From: Monilinia fructicola
Lineage: Eukaryota > Ascomycota > Leotiomycetes > Helotiales > Sclerotiniaceae
Reading direction: 5' to 3'
Length of the DNA: 64,000 bases
NCBI GenBank assembly: GCA_008692225.1
Contig: VICG01000004.1
Location: forward strand, 3,205,001 to 3,269,000
In this document: in pieces, positions 22,612 through 34,496 of the stretch
Numbering within the stretch: position 1 is the stretch's first letter
How the letters are laid out: each line of letters starts with the position of its first letter
The notes under the pieces: model-generated
The model's database searches: none
What the model was told of the DNA's origin: nothing
Seen by the model: the letters and a program-made list of their open reading frames with translations, nothing else
Position numbers and translations under genes: made by a program

Positions 22612-23173
22612 TTAGTTTCCAGTAACCTTCTCTACCACACGGTCGGTGATACTCTTCTTCTTTTCTGCCTCGTGTTCTTTGATTTGTTTACTCCAGCTAT
22701 AGTTTTGTTAGTCATTTCCAGGAGGTTGTACCCCTCTCTCAGTTCCATCCAGCCTAAAGCTTTCATATACCCCCACCCCCTCGCCTTCCTTGACCCCGGA
22801 TCGCATATTAGAAACCAACTCACTATCTGCTTGGGAAAAATCTGCCCTCTTCCGGGAACTTTGTCCTGTACTCTCTCTCTGCACTCAACTTCCACATGCC
22901 CGCTGTAATCCCCACAATCACAGTGACCATAACCGCAGTATTTGCCTTCCAATTACCAGGTTGTGAGTACCAACCTCCAGCTGGAGACCAGACGTGTTTG
23001 GGGTATCTGCCATAGAGAATCGTGGTCAGGATTGTTTTTGGGCGGGATTGCTACTTCAAGCTCGAGGTTTCGTGGAGGGAACTTACGGAATCTTGCCGCC
23101 GCCGCCCTGGAAATTGATTAGTACCATTTCTTGGGAAGTTGATAACTAACATAAGCAGAAAGAAACATACCAT
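22612..23173 (-). CDS. Small one-helix protein, probable mitochondrial (complex I accessory-like)
   Basis: Four exons, complement of 23171-23173, 23087-23106, 22824-23006 and 22612-22696, give a 96-residue protein. The first exon is exactly the ATG; donor GTATGT follows directly. Introns are 64, 80 and 127 nt, all GT-AG, with CTAAC before the last acceptor. The protein reads MGGGGKIPYPKHVWSPAGG, then WYSQPGNWKANTAVM, a transmembrane segment (VTVIVGITAGMWKLSA), a charged EREYRTKFPEEGRFFPSR region and a Lys/Glu-rich tail. This matches my recollection of a conserved fungal mitochondrial protein with one helix. I think of a supernumerary NADH:ubiquinone oxidoreductase (complex I) subunit, but cannot fix the name. 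It is transcribed divergently from mL44, another mitochondrial protein, 265 bp away. The gene model is strong; the function is tentative. Confidence 0.75.
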
Positions 23174-23438
23174 TTTGAATCAATTGCGAAATGTGCGAGG
23201 TATTTCTTGAGGTTTTTGGTTCTGGTCAATTTTCGAGATGTCGTTCCTCATTCACCAGATATCAAGCCATACTAACCATAAAAGTACTAGCGCAGGAAAT
23301 ATAGCATCACACGAGCTTGGGCGAGAAATTTTGGAATTTGTTATCGAAATCGCAGAATTGATTCCTGTCCGCCACATTCCCTCGATCACTTTAAATTCTA
23401 CACTAGAATTGGAAGGTTGGCCAAGGGAGAAATAGGAA
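23174..23438. promoter_or_regulatory. Shared divergent promoter of two mitochondrial-protein genes
   Basis: Only 265 bp separate the start codons of the minus-strand one-helix protein and plus-strand mL44, so both promoters and 5' UTRs must lie here. No specific factor site is recognised. Confidence 0.55.
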
Positions 23439-24623
23439 ATGATGAAGAGGTTACATTTGGAAAGATGGAGCGCCCAATTGCTTTCCCCAAAATCTAGATT
23501 CTATTGTCCGAGGCGGCATCCTCAAAACCTCCTCCCAAGGACTGCGACTTCAATACCCGCTTCTTTGCGCATGCAATCGACATCTGCGTTCGCCGAAAAA
23601 CCTGAAGAGCTTATCCAAGAAGATGGTGAACCACCAGTTGAACCACCAGCCGAGAGAAAGCCCCTCCCACCACCCTCCGCTAAAGTCGCCGCACTCCACG
23701 CTCGTCTTTCGCTCCCCTCCAAATTACCCCTCCAAACTCTCGCTCGCACCCTCGTTACCCCTTCCGCAGACCCAAACCCCGCTTTCAATAATTCAGCTCT
23801 GGCACGTGTTGGTAGTGATCTATTAAATTACCATGTCTCCGAGCATGTCATTTGTACTTATCCTCGATTGCCCATGGCCGTCTTCTACGCCAGTATATTC
23901 GCATACATGGGTCCCGACACTCTACATCTCGTAGGACGAGACTGGGGCGTGCAACCAGCTTACGCTCCTGGAAAGGAAGTCGACGTAGGACTGCTCCAAT
24001 ACCAGCACTTAGATGCAAATTCCGAGGCCAATAAAACCGGCAAAACCACCAGAAACGAAGCACCATATTACAGAAGAGGAATGGCTAGCAGAGTCGTCTA
24101 TGATGATGAGTTCGGAGATACAGTCAGGAAAACAGATCAGATCACCGATCCTCAACCTATGAACAAGGCATACGCATCCTTTGTCGCAGCCTTGATTGGC
24201 GCCGTCTACCTCCACGCCGGTCGCGCCACAGCCAAAACATTCATACAACAACACATCCTCTCCCGACACCTAGATTTCTCCAAACTTTTCCAATTCTCGC
24301 AGCCAGTAAGAGATCTAGCCCGCTTATGCGCAAGAGAAGATTTCGAGCCCCCCGTGGCCAGAATATTAAGTGAAACGGGTAGACACAGCAGAAGTCCCGT
24401 ATTCGTAGTAGGAATCTACAGCGGGAGAGAAAAGTTGGGAGAGGCACCCGGTGCAAGCTTAGATGAGGCCAGGATTAGAGCTAGTGTTGCGGGACTGAAG
24501 GCATGGTATCTCTATAGTCCAGGAGCAGTAACATTGCCGAGCGATGTGGAGGTTAGCGGGAACCAGGAGACGAAGAAGGTCTTCGAGCCGTTGCATGTGG
24601 ATATTGGAGAGATTGTTGCCTAA
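23439..24623 (+). CDS. MRPL3: Mitochondrial ribosomal protein mL44 (MRPL3 type)
   Basis: Structural protein of the mitochondrial large ribosomal subunit, built from a catalytically dead RNase III-like domain plus a double-stranded-RNA-binding domain. One intronless frame of 394 residues begins MMKRLHLERWSAQLL; the basic, Arg/Ser-rich first 45 residues look like a mitochondrial targeting sequence. A Pro/Glu linker (EEPP/PPAERKPLPPP type) is followed by the RNase III-like fold (about 95-300, including ALARVGSDLLNYHVSEHV, YPRLPMAVF and AYASFVAALIGAVYLHAG). The dsRBD is at about 315-375 (PVFVVGIYSGREKLGEAPG ... DEARIRASVAGLKAWYLY). An upstream in-frame stop makes ATG 23439 the natural start; the second ATG follows directly. 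It is divergent from another mitochondrial gene, fitting coordinated expression. Confidence 0.92.
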   Translation: MMKRLHLERWSAQLLSPKSRFYCPRRHPQNLLPRTATSIPASLRMQSTSAFAEKPEELIQEDGEPPVEPPAERKPLPPPSAKVAALHARLSLPSKLPLQTLARTLVTPSADPNPAFNNSALARVGSDLLNYHVSEHVICTYPRLPMAVFYASIFAYMGPDTLHLVGRDWGVQPAYAPGKEVDVGLLQYQHLDANSEANKTGKTTRNEAPYYRRGMASRVVYDDEFGDTVRKTDQITDPQPMNKAYASFVAALIGAVYLHAGRATAKTFIQQHILSRHLDFSKLFQFSQPVRDLARLCAREDFEPPVARILSETGRHSRSPVFVVGIYSGREKLGEAPGASLDEARIRASVAGLKAWYLYSPGAVTLPSDVEVSGNQETKKVFEPLHVDIGEIVA

Positions 24624-25529
24624 TTGCTTTCGTTCTTACGATGCGAGATGTTTATACCATGACGTATAACAAGATGGGCGAGTGAATGAGCTAGTGAATG
24701 AGTACATAGAGACTGATGATGGGAGATGAAATCCCTACATTTCATATATCCATGTATTCATATACACCATGGCACGAAATTGGGGAAAATACGATCAATG
24801 AACAACTGATCTATTGTGTATTACTATGCAATTGCATAAGAACTTTTCGGGGAGGGGGTTACAAAAGTATAGAGGCATTGTGGTTCTTTGATGGGGCAAA
24901 AGACCGGAGAAGAGGAAAAGATCTGATGGATCTGTTGATACCTGTAGAATATATGATAAGAAAGGAAATAAGAATCAAGCAGTCCACCTCTGTGTAAAGA
25001 AAAGTAATCAGATATTCGTTTTCTGGTTCTCAATGAATATCACTTTGCTCATGTGATGGGATAAAAGTGCCCTACATACTCGCAAGTAAATCAGTTCACA
25101 ATTTCACACAGAGAAAAGATTTTTTAGGGAATAGTTTAGTATATTTCTTCAATTTTTTGCGGGAGAATCCTTCATCCACTAAGCCATTTCTCTTTTTATC
25201 TACAAGACCTCCCAATCGAGAAATAATCGAGTTAGCTATCGCTTCGCGCTCTCAAAAATGGCAATTTTGTGTGTCCCCTGATCATTTGCACGCAATCCGT
25301 ACGTACGCAAGGCCGTAGATGGAATCCCCATTCTTTACGGGGCTCAAAAATCGCCACCCGTGTATGAAATGTTCAATAAATGTAATCCATAGTACAAATT
25401 CAAATGCCACCGACCAAAATGAATTAACTCGTAAAACGCCCTTGGAAAAGAACCGTGCCGTATTACAATGCCGAGAAACGACTGCAAAGACAGAAAATGC
25501 AGAGATTAATAACGTGGGCTAGGTATTGT
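24624..25529. other. Intergenic between convergent mL44 and La genes
   Basis: Both flanking genes end here, so the stretch holds two 3' UTRs. No coding frame is supported. Confidence 0.6.
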
Positions 25530-27030
25530 TCAAGCTTCAGCTGTAAGCTCTGGCTTAACATCAACTTTCTTGTTTTGATGCTCCTCAACAGCCCCATCGT
25601 CTTCTCTGGCTCTCTTCTTCTCGTTTACTGGAGCTTCGGCGGCGGAATCGGCAGAGTTCTCGACCTTGACTTCTTTGTCATCACTAGTTGTCTGTTAGTA
25701 TAGAATATAGAAGAGGGGGGGAGTCAAATTTACCCATTCTTCTCATTGCGCTCCTTATTACGATCATTGTTTCGTGGTCCACGGTCGTTACGTCCGCCAT
25801 TTCTATCATTGTTTCTGCGGTCTCCTCTACCGCGGCCGCCACGTCCACGGCCATTTTTAAATCCATTCTCTCTGTCATTTTCACGTCTCTTCTTCCAATC
25901 ATTTGGATCACGGTCTCCATCACCGTCACGCTCTCTCTTGAAATCTCCACCACCACGGCCACGGCCGCGGCCTTTGAAGCCTCCCCGTCCTCTATGTTGA
26001 GCAGGTACCAAGGTTCCATTTCGGATCTCTTCGTTCTTTTCTTCCATATATTGAGTCTTGGATTTGATGTCCAAAACGTGCTTTCCTTTCCATTGTGGCT
26101 TTGGGTCAAGAGCAAGAAACTTCTGAGCTGTTTCCTCATCCCCAAATTCAACGAAAACGGATCCCTTGAATAGCTTCTCTTCGGTACGACGAAGGCGAAC
26201 GGAGTTGACAACACCGTATGGCGCAACGAAAGCCTCAATATCGAATTGAGAGCTTGGCTCCTCATCTCCGAATCCCTTGATATAAACGGAGCGTGCCTCA
26301 GTCTTAGCTCTTGGCGATCTTGCAGATGGGTCGAATGGCTTCTTGCGCCTGACAGTCTCTTTTCCCTCCTCTCCTTCAACTACAAGGAATTTGCTCTGCT
26401 TGAGCGCATCGACGACCAAGGAGTATGGCTGGAATCGTTGCATGCGCTTGAAGCTGTGGATGGTTGCGATCGGAACAGGCTTGTTTTCTGCGCCCCCAGT
26501 GGCCTTCATTAAGAAAGCGTCGGTTGGCAAATTGGAGTCACCAAAGTAAAATTCGACCTTTAAGAGACAGAGTTAGTAAAAATTTCTCAACGTGAAAATT
26601 GTTCTCGTACCTGTCCGCGAATTAATCCAGCATCCTCGGATTTAGGAAGAACTGAAGCATCGTATTTGCTATTGTTCTTACCCCAAATCTCATTGCGGTT
26701 TGTCTTCAAAACTCCGTTGTCATAAAATCTTGGCTCATTTGGGTCGAACTTCTTGTCTTTCTTCTCGTCTTCCTCCTCGTTCTTGACATTCCCATTGGCA
26801 GCCTCTACTTTCTCTTCCTTAATTTCTGGTTTGATGTCGGATTCGGTGTTCTCTTCTTTAACTTCAGTTTTAACCTCAACATCATGCATCTCCTCATCCT
26901 TAATTTCTGGTTCGACAGCTGTAGTGGGTTCTTGCTTAATGGATACTGCAACATCGGCAACTTCAGGTTCGGTCTTGACAACTGGAGCTGCAGCGACTGG
27001 CTCCTGGTCTTCCATCTTGATATCGGACAT
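25530..27030 (-). CDS. LHP1: La protein (Lhp1-type RNA chaperone)
   Basis: La binds the 3' UUU-OH of nascent RNA polymerase III transcripts (pre-tRNA, U6) in the nucleus and assists their maturation. Exons, complement of 26611-27030, 25734-26557 and 25530-25683, give about 465 residues. The N-terminal 110 residues are acidic with repeated KQEP/IKPEIKEE words. The La motif follows (about 113-235), with FDPNEPRFYDNG and, across the first intron, RGQ/VEFYFGDSNLPTDAFL and IHSFKRMQRFQPYS. An RRM is at about 260-335 (ARSVYIKGFG ... KGSVFVEFGDEE). Then comes an RGG/Arg-Gly-Asp-rich region and a Lys/Glu tail ending ELTAEA. The last intron (50 nt) uses CTAAC about 10 nt before its acceptor CAACTAG. 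I chose ATG 27030 because the upstream in-frame residues look like leader. It is divergent from uS4m. Confidence 0.92.
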
Positions 27031-27617
27031 GATTGATTGTTTGCGATAAGTGATGCGACTTTTGGATTTTCCAATTGAAATGTCTCTTGAGAGATCGAAT
27101 AAGTAATTGCGACGATGGTTTATCAATAAATCAACATACCGTAGTATAAATATAAAGTATCTTCTCTGATGTGAATCTCAAGGTATGGAAATCTTCCTTC
27201 AATAACTTGATAAGGGCTCTGGACAAGGCGGGGTGAAGAAATCAGATTGTAGTATATCCGATAGTGGCAGGTAGCAATCTCAATAAATCAAAGTAAAATT
27301 TACTTTGGAGGATAAAAGGATTTGATTGTAAAGAATTGCAAAGTGTAGTTGTAAGTAAATAATTGAAGTAATTGAAGTGATTGGAGTAATTCAAGTAATT
27401 CAAGTCGTTGGAAGATGTGATGATTTTTTTTATTTTATATGCGAAAGAGGTTTTGATTTTCTTAAGAAGCCTTTGGTTAGAAAACTAAATTGTACGCTAG
27501 TGTCATCCATCTTAGCGCATTTTTTGATTTTGAAGATGTACAGAGGATAAATTTGAACATCATCGTCGACATTGATCTTGTGATTGTAAGCGGCGACAAC
27601 CTCATATTCTTTTAATC
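27031..27617. other. Divergent promoter region between La and uS4m
   Basis: 587 bp with both start codons at its edges. Includes a repeat of AATTGAAGTAATTGAAGTG-like 9-mers at about 27360-27405 and T-rich runs. No coding frame. Confidence 0.55.
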
Positions 27618-29080
27618 ATGAGGTCAAGATTTCATCAGTTAAAGAAAGTGGTATGTATGAAATTTACACCATGAAAAGGTGTTCCTTTCCGCTGAGCAAT
27701 GCTATCTCAATGTCCTACAACCTACAACCTACAATCTACGACTCACGAACATGGGCTAATGCTTATTCTTCTTATAGAAAATCCGTCAAACATGGAATAA
27801 AATCATCAATTTATACAATCTCTCTAGGTTTAAGCCAAGAGCGGAAAATGGCACATTCTTCCAGCAAAAATGGAAAGCAAAGTCGGCTAGTCGAGCGTAC
27901 CATGGAGAACAAATTCGAGAGGGGCAATGGACAAGAATGTTTAGGCCGAGAGCGAAAGCGGTGATTCCTATGGATCATAGGTATTTAGCTGAACATGATG
28001 GATCCGAGTTGGCTGCTGGACGAGGATCTGGGCTGGAGAGACCAATAAACCCAAAGCAGGTGTCTTTCAACAAGAATCAGATACCTTATATGTCAATGGT
28101 TTATGCACCTATTGAACGACGACTGGATACCGCCATTTTCAGAGCGCTGTTTGCAAGCAGTACGAGACAAGCAAGACAATTTGTGGTGCACGGGAAGGTT
28201 AAGGTCAATGGAAAGAAGGTATGGGATGAATGATTGCAAGGGATTGTAAGGGATTGCACTTTACTTACACTGTATCAGATGCCATACCCTGGATATCTGT
28301 TAAACCCAGGAGATATGTTCCAAGTTGACATCGAAAGAGTCCTATTCGCAACCGGGGCTCCAAAAACCAAAGATCAGATCAAAAGTGGCCGAGGACTCAG
28401 AAGATCTCTCCGCGCAATGAATGATCAGAAGGCCAAAAACGCCGCTGCCAAAAAAGAAAAAGAAGCAGCAGCCGCAGCCGCCATAGAAGGAGGTGAAGCC
28501 ACAACTCCCGTGGAAACTCCGGAATCCAAAGAAAAAAGATCAAAAAGATCAACTCCGCATGGAATTCCGCACTCTCCAAGAACACGCCGACGTTCTCCTA
28601 ACCGATAGCAAAAATTCCCCCTCCGGCAAACGCAAGACTGCTCTCCGCAAACTCAAGCGCGAAATCCGCGCCGTTCTCTCCCAGTTCAACCGAAAATCCA
28701 TCGCGGACCTCACCTCCACCCTCAACTCCTACACCACCAAACTCGCCCAATCCGAAGATCTGGAAACTCTCGCCCAAGAAGCCCCCGCTGTCATCAACGC
28801 GGAAGATACACCAGATTACCAAAAGAAACTAAAACTAGCAATCCAGCGCGCGAGAGAAAATCCAATAGACGAGAGTAAACCATACATGACCCCTTGGCAA
28901 CCAAGACCATATATGAGCGCATTCGCATTCATCCCCCGATACCTCGAAGTCAACCAGAAGATCTGCAGCGCAGTGTATCTCCGCCACCCAGTCGCAAGAC
29001 CGGGACTAAGTGAAGTGCCCAGTCCGTTCCCAATGGAGGTATTGCAACTGGCACATAATTGGTACTTGAGAAGAAGATAG
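27618..29080 (+). CDS. NAM9: Mitochondrial ribosomal protein uS4m (Nam9 type), with an apparent +1 frameshift
   Basis: Small-subunit mitoribosomal protein with an S4 RNA-binding domain, needed for mitochondrial translation. Exons 27618-27650, 27778-28218 and 28279-29080 join as [19 protein letters not shown] and [16 protein letters not shown]. Introns of 127 and 60 nt are GT-AG. Conserved parts are [18 protein letters not shown], the [16 protein letters not shown] loop, and the S4 domain (about 122-185, [42 protein letters not shown]). An Ala/Lys/Glu-rich linker and a C-terminal extension ending [10 protein letters not shown] follow, as in fungal Nam9. The frame breaks in an A6 run at 28532-28537. 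Taking out one A joins ESKEK to [19 protein letters not shown] and yields about 424 residues. Since the gene is needed for respiration, a sequence error is the simplest reading. It ends convergently with the carnitine acetyltransferase gene. Confidence 0.9.
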
Positions 29081-29700
29081 ACGGAAACGTGCATCAAGAG
29101 CAGCTGAGGACGCAAAGACCCATGATATCAGGAGATCAATCATGGAATATGTATGAAGACTCTGTATTTGTAATATACATCCAAAAGTATACAAGAGACG
29201 ACATGAGATGAGATGGGATTCAACGCATGCATGCATGTATGTATGTACGTATGTACGCATGCATTAAAAATAACAGAAACGTGTAAATGTAAATGCAATT
29301 TACTTCACCTTGGGAAAGAAAAGAGAAGTTTTATATCCTGCATCTTAACACCAACCTCACTCTAAAATACAGTCTATTATATTTCTCTTCACCTACCTAC
29401 CCACCTACCGACATAGAACACAGATAGGGAGATCACAAACGAAAATCCAAAAATTTCCCCTCAATCAAGTAAATCTTTTTTATCTTTTTATTTTTGTTTA
29501 TTCTTTGACTGGACAATGCAATGCAATACAAAGCAATGCCATAGAATCTTCCATCTCATCATCTAAATAACCCCAAGAATCTATCGCGAGTATCTACAAT
29601 CGCGTCTCCTAGTAATATCACTCACTATCCCATCACGTCCTATCATCTTCATCCCCATCCTCTGATCTGCTATGGGAATCTTCAATCCAATCAAATCCAC
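29081..29700. other. Intergenic between convergent uS4m and CAT2 genes
   Basis: Two 3' UTRs. At 29223-29263 a run of GCATGCATGTATGTATGTACG-like tetranucleotides is nearly self-complementary and could form a cruciform. No coding frame. Confidence 0.6.
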
Positions 29701-31853
29701 TTACAACTTAGCTTTTGCGGTTTCCAAGGTCGGGATTAATAGATCTCTGATATCGCCCGCGGCCTCATTAAGATAGAAGCTCATTCGCTCGGAACCGAGA
29801 CCCTTCGATACGACGTTGAATTGAATGCTATGAGTTGATTAGCTTGTGCTTATACTAAATCCGCATATTCGGAGTGAAAAGGGCGGAAGGGAGTAAAACG
29901 GAGGCAAGAGAGGAGAAATTCAGAACATACCTATTCTCATTAATCATATAGGCAATTCCCCATCCATCATCCACCACCTGACTCCATCCGTACCCATTAA
30001 AGTATTCGGAGCTCAATTGAGAACTAGAGATGAACCATTTGCTACTATATCCATATGCGGGATCTTTATAAATAGCAGGGAGTTCCTCCCCTGGTTCGAG
30101 TAATTTCTTCAAGCCGAATAAGTGGCGATCAACACCCTTTCCATCACTCGCGGCAGAAATGTATTCAACGTGAGAATTGATAGCCGCGCGGAATGCAGCG
30201 ATGGCTTTAGATGGTTCGACAGTATGGTCAGAGATCGCTTTGCAGAAAGCGACGGAGTCGTCCGAGACGGATCGACATGTTTCAGTACGTCCTTGTTGGA
30301 AACGACGGGTTGCCGCACTCTCATATGTAGGTCTGTTCTGGCCGTACATTTTGAAGTAGGCAAGTTGGATAATCATTTGTACGTAGGCATCAGGTGAGCA
30401 TTTGAATTTCTTGATGAGACCTTTGCCATAGCCTTGGTAGGCTTGAACGCGAAGTTCATGGGCGGCGATGACTTCGTTGAAATCTTTCGTTGCGCGCTCA
30501 ATTTCAGATTGTACTTCTTTTGTGATGTGGAATTTGAGTGGTGTTGGTTCGGGGAGATTTGAGCGAATGGATGGGTCGGAGAAATCGAGTTTGTTGTTAA
30601 AGATTACTTCGTTTACGTAGTCATTCAGACGGTGAGTAGGTGTTCCGTCCATCATTGAATGTTCACCCATGAAACCTGCTGTACCATTATTGTTGATGAT
30701 GAATTGGAGAGGTTTGTCAAACCAACGGTTTGCACCATCACCATGCCAGTATTGATGAGCTCGCTCTTCAAGCGTAACTGGAGCAGCATCATCTAAGCAG
30801 ACAACGAATGAAGCGGATTCAATTTCTTTAAGAATCTTAGCGTTTGATGGGTTTGCCTTGAGAAGAACTTCACGAGCATCAGTCCAGATATCGCGGTTTT
30901 CAGATGTGAGAATTCCAACTGCTGGTGTGCTCTCGGCTTTCTCGTAAATGCGTTGGAATTGTTGTTCCAACTCAGAAGTGTTCAATTGTTGTCCATCAAC
31001 CTCATGCAAAACCTTGAAGAATTGATTCTTACGAATGACCAAAATATGTTTGTTCTCTTCTGCAGAATATTTGACTGGATGATCTGCAGGCTTTGAGGGA
31101 ACTCGACTGGCGTTGAACATCCATTGATAACTTTCCATCGAGATTGGTAATTTCTTCATGTATTCTGGTTCCAAAGTTCCACTATCCACTTGTTTCTTGA
31201 ATTCCAGTACTGCGGTACTGATTGCAGCGGCTCTCTTTGATGGATCGCGCCGCCTTCTATCATCTCGGTGGGAGTAAAAGTAGCTGACATATGGAACGAC
31301 TGGATCTCTGTAGCTCAAATATGCGACATCGTTCCACCACTCATAAATCCAATTCTTGTGTTTAGGATCCTCTCGACGAGCAATCAACTTCTCTTGAAGT
31401 TTGCTGCCAATTCCACCTGGCTTTATGAATTCTTGAACCGCTTTTGTGGTGGTTTGTAATTCGGAAGAGGTAAGCAATGGGTGTACTGATTTGAGGTATC
31501 GGACAGCTGTCTCTTCTAAAGTAGGAACTGGAAGCTTTGGGAGAGATTCTTCAAATCGTAACATAGGACCTTTTGATAAGTCTTCTACATAGCCTGTCAT
31601 CCAATATCGTTAATGGTAAGGTTCTTAGAAGGGGGAATGGCATCAGGAAGAATGCATTTGTTCGTACCTTTTGGAAGAGAGCTATTGCTCCGCGCATTTG
31701 CTGGTGCCATACCTAGAGTCTAAAAACAGCCCATGTTAGCTTTCCAAAAGCTCGAATAAGATCATACGAACATACTCTTGAAACTCTTGTAGATGTTAAA
31801 CTATTTCTGAGCACCGGAGACTGAGTACGACCTTTGGCCAACAGCTTCAACAT
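29701..31853 (-). CDS. CAT2: Carnitine O-acetyltransferase (Cat2), predicted mitochondrial and peroxisomal
   Basis: Transfers acetyl groups between CoA and carnitine so that acetyl units made in peroxisomes or mitochondria can be exchanged. Exons, complement of 31776-31853, 31668-31719, 29931-31593 and 29701-29827, give about 639 residues, the usual length. Introns are 56, 74 and 103 nt, GT-AG. The N-terminus MLKLLAKGRTQSPVLRNS is basic and Ser/Thr-rich with no acids, a good mitochondrial presequence. The substrate-choice signature RFEESLPKLPVPTLEET, the catalytic His in GEHSMMDGTP (about His355), and AYQGYGKGLIKKFKCSPDAY, YESAATRRFQQGRTE and VDRHLFGLKKL are family hallmarks. The C-terminus is AKL, a peroxisomal PTS1. 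A second in-frame Met (MAPANARSN, about residue 30) begins just after the first intron and could start a peroxisomal form, as known for yeast Cat2. The frame is intact. Confidence 0.95.
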
Positions 31854-32458
31854 ACCAACGATGTTTCCTTGAAACGGGATAGAGCAAAATGATTGATTTG
31901 TGGTAGAATGAAATTAAAGAGAAACTCTACGTTTGAAAGTAGCGGGAATTGTTAAATTATAACTTCTTCTAATGAATCAGAGAGCGGATCAGGTATAGAC
32001 TTGTTGCTACTTGTAATTACTCTGCACATACATAGACTTTGTCTGCTCGGGATGTTTCGTCGAAGCACATAAAGCGATGGAGCAATCAAATGGCTTCAAG
32101 CGAGTGAACTTTCAACCGAACCGAGGCAAAAAATGAAGGAATGAATGGAAAGCTTGAAGCTTTGACAAAACCCCACAATGTTACTTTTTATGCTGTACGA
32201 AAGGAGTAATTAATAAGTAGTAAGATAGATTACTTTATACGCCGTACTATTACTTGAATTATTATACATATTACTTTATTAAGATCAACTCTTAATTATC
32301 TATTTATTCATTTATTAATTACTACTAATACTTTATAACGATATAGAAAGAGCTAGTATAAAAATTAAATTCCCTCTTATTTATATAGAGATGGGATTTT
32401 TATAATTAAAGTATAATAATCTAGCTTTTTTTAAATTATTAATAATTTATCTCTTTAT

Positions 32459-33158
<700 letters not shown>

Positions 33159-33246
33159 TTTATTATTTTATTATTTTTGTAACAGTCGTGTCACGACCGA
33201 CATGGAAGGAATCGGCCTTGGAGCCGATACCCTTGGCGTGTGACGA

Positions 33247-33273
33247 ATATCACGTGCTTTAAGCACGTGATAT
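33247..33273. repeat. Perfect palindrome containing two CACGTG boxes
   Basis: Arms ATATCACGTGCTT and AAGCACGTGATAT (13 bp) around a single T. Each arm holds an E-box CACGTG, a bHLH-factor core. Confidence 0.85.
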
Positions 33274-33302
33274 CTCATCACGCTAAGCGATACTGTACAT
33301 AT

Positions 33303-33333
33303 AAGAGATCTCTAGGTCCCCTAGAGATCTCTT
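33303..33333. repeat. Perfect 14-bp hairpin
   Basis: Arms AAGAGATCTCTAGG and CCTAGAGATCTCTT with a 3-nt loop TCC; each arm contains the palindrome AGAGATCTCT. Confidence 0.85.
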
Positions 33334-34202
33334 CCCTCCTTAGCTTTCTTATTCTAGTTAACTGACCTCTATTGATTCGCTCTAGTATGTGATCGTGACA
33401 TGGCGTATCGGCAAGGACGACACGGTTAGTGTTGCCGACGTTGTTAGCAGGAGCGGACAGCATAGGCTTAGCTATAAGTAAACAGCATTAGACAGTTTAA
33501 TACAGATCAGCTTTTACCATGATACACGTTTCTTGCCAATTTTATTATTTTATTTTATATTATTTTAAGATTTATATTATTTTATTATTTATATTATTTT
33601 AAGATATATTTTATTTTTAAAATTTTTAAATTTTTTAATAGAAAATATAGATTATAATAAACTAATCTTTATTTTAGCTATTTAAATTTTTTATTTATAG
33701 CTATATTAATTATACTATTTTTATTAATAATATTAACTACGTTAATAACGTTGTTTTTATTAATACGCTAAGACTATTAGCGACGATAGAGTCGACTCTT
33801 TATAACGATCGTTATAATTTTATTATCTTTAAGAAAGATATTATAAAATTCTATAAAAGTATAAGTATAATTATAATTAAGTAAAATATAATATAAGTTT
33901 ATTATTATTTTATATTTATATAATAGTCGTTATAGGAGAAGTTAATAATAATAATAGACCTAATATTTTTAATATATCAATAAAAGCGATATTATTAATA
34001 TAATTAGTATAGTTATAAATAAATAGCTTAAGTAAATTTAATAAAGATTAGTTTATTATTATTTTTACGTAATTAACTAATTAATTAATTTATTTATTTA
34101 TTTATTTAATAGAAAATAAAAATAGTTAGAAATGTTTAGAGATATTTAAATATGTTTAATAATATTAAATTAATTTTAAATTAATACTAAATGCTCTCTA
34201 TT

Positions 34203-34232
34203 ATAACTAATATATATATATATATATATATA
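34203..34232. repeat. TA microsatellite
   Basis: An uninterrupted (TA)n run in AT-rich DNA. Confidence 0.9.
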
Positions 34233-34465
34233 ATTAAATAAAATTATATTAAGACCCCTCTTTATTATGCTTTTCTATAATCTATCTACTTTATATAAAG
34301 TGCCCATCCCTATATCTAATTATACCATTTCGTTAAGCTTATCTAACCTTATAGAGATAAATAAATTTCGGTTAATATCTCAGTTAAATATTAATATAAT
34401 AATACAGAGAGGGCTCCATCTTATTCCTTGATCCAATATAAGTCTTACATTCGAATAACTCAAGA

Positions 34466-34496
34466 AGTATTTGTATTTGTATTTGTATTTGTATTC
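34466..34496. repeat. TATTTG hexamer repeat
   Basis: Five tandem TATTTG units at the right border of the AT-rich island. Confidence 0.9.

Larger units (their letters stand above)
33179..33400. mobile_element. Candidate solo or truncated LTR
   Basis: An island of normal GC content inside AT-rich DNA. It starts TGTAACAGTCG and ends GATCGTGACA, giving TG...CA ends; TGTCACGA near the left end (33190) mirrors TCGTGACA at the right. Immediately after the end comes TGGCGTATCGGC, which could be a tRNA primer-binding site, then about 75 bp of similar composition before AT-rich DNA resumes. The segment contains two perfect palindromes at 33247-33273 and 33303-33333. I saw no second copy in the window and no reverse transcriptase, so this is a remnant at best. 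Confidence 0.5.

Noticed and set aside
28234..28278. Separate small gene starting upstream of uS4m exon 3
   Set aside because: The stretch is the 60-nt second intron; joining 28218 to 28279 gives the conserved S4 domain.
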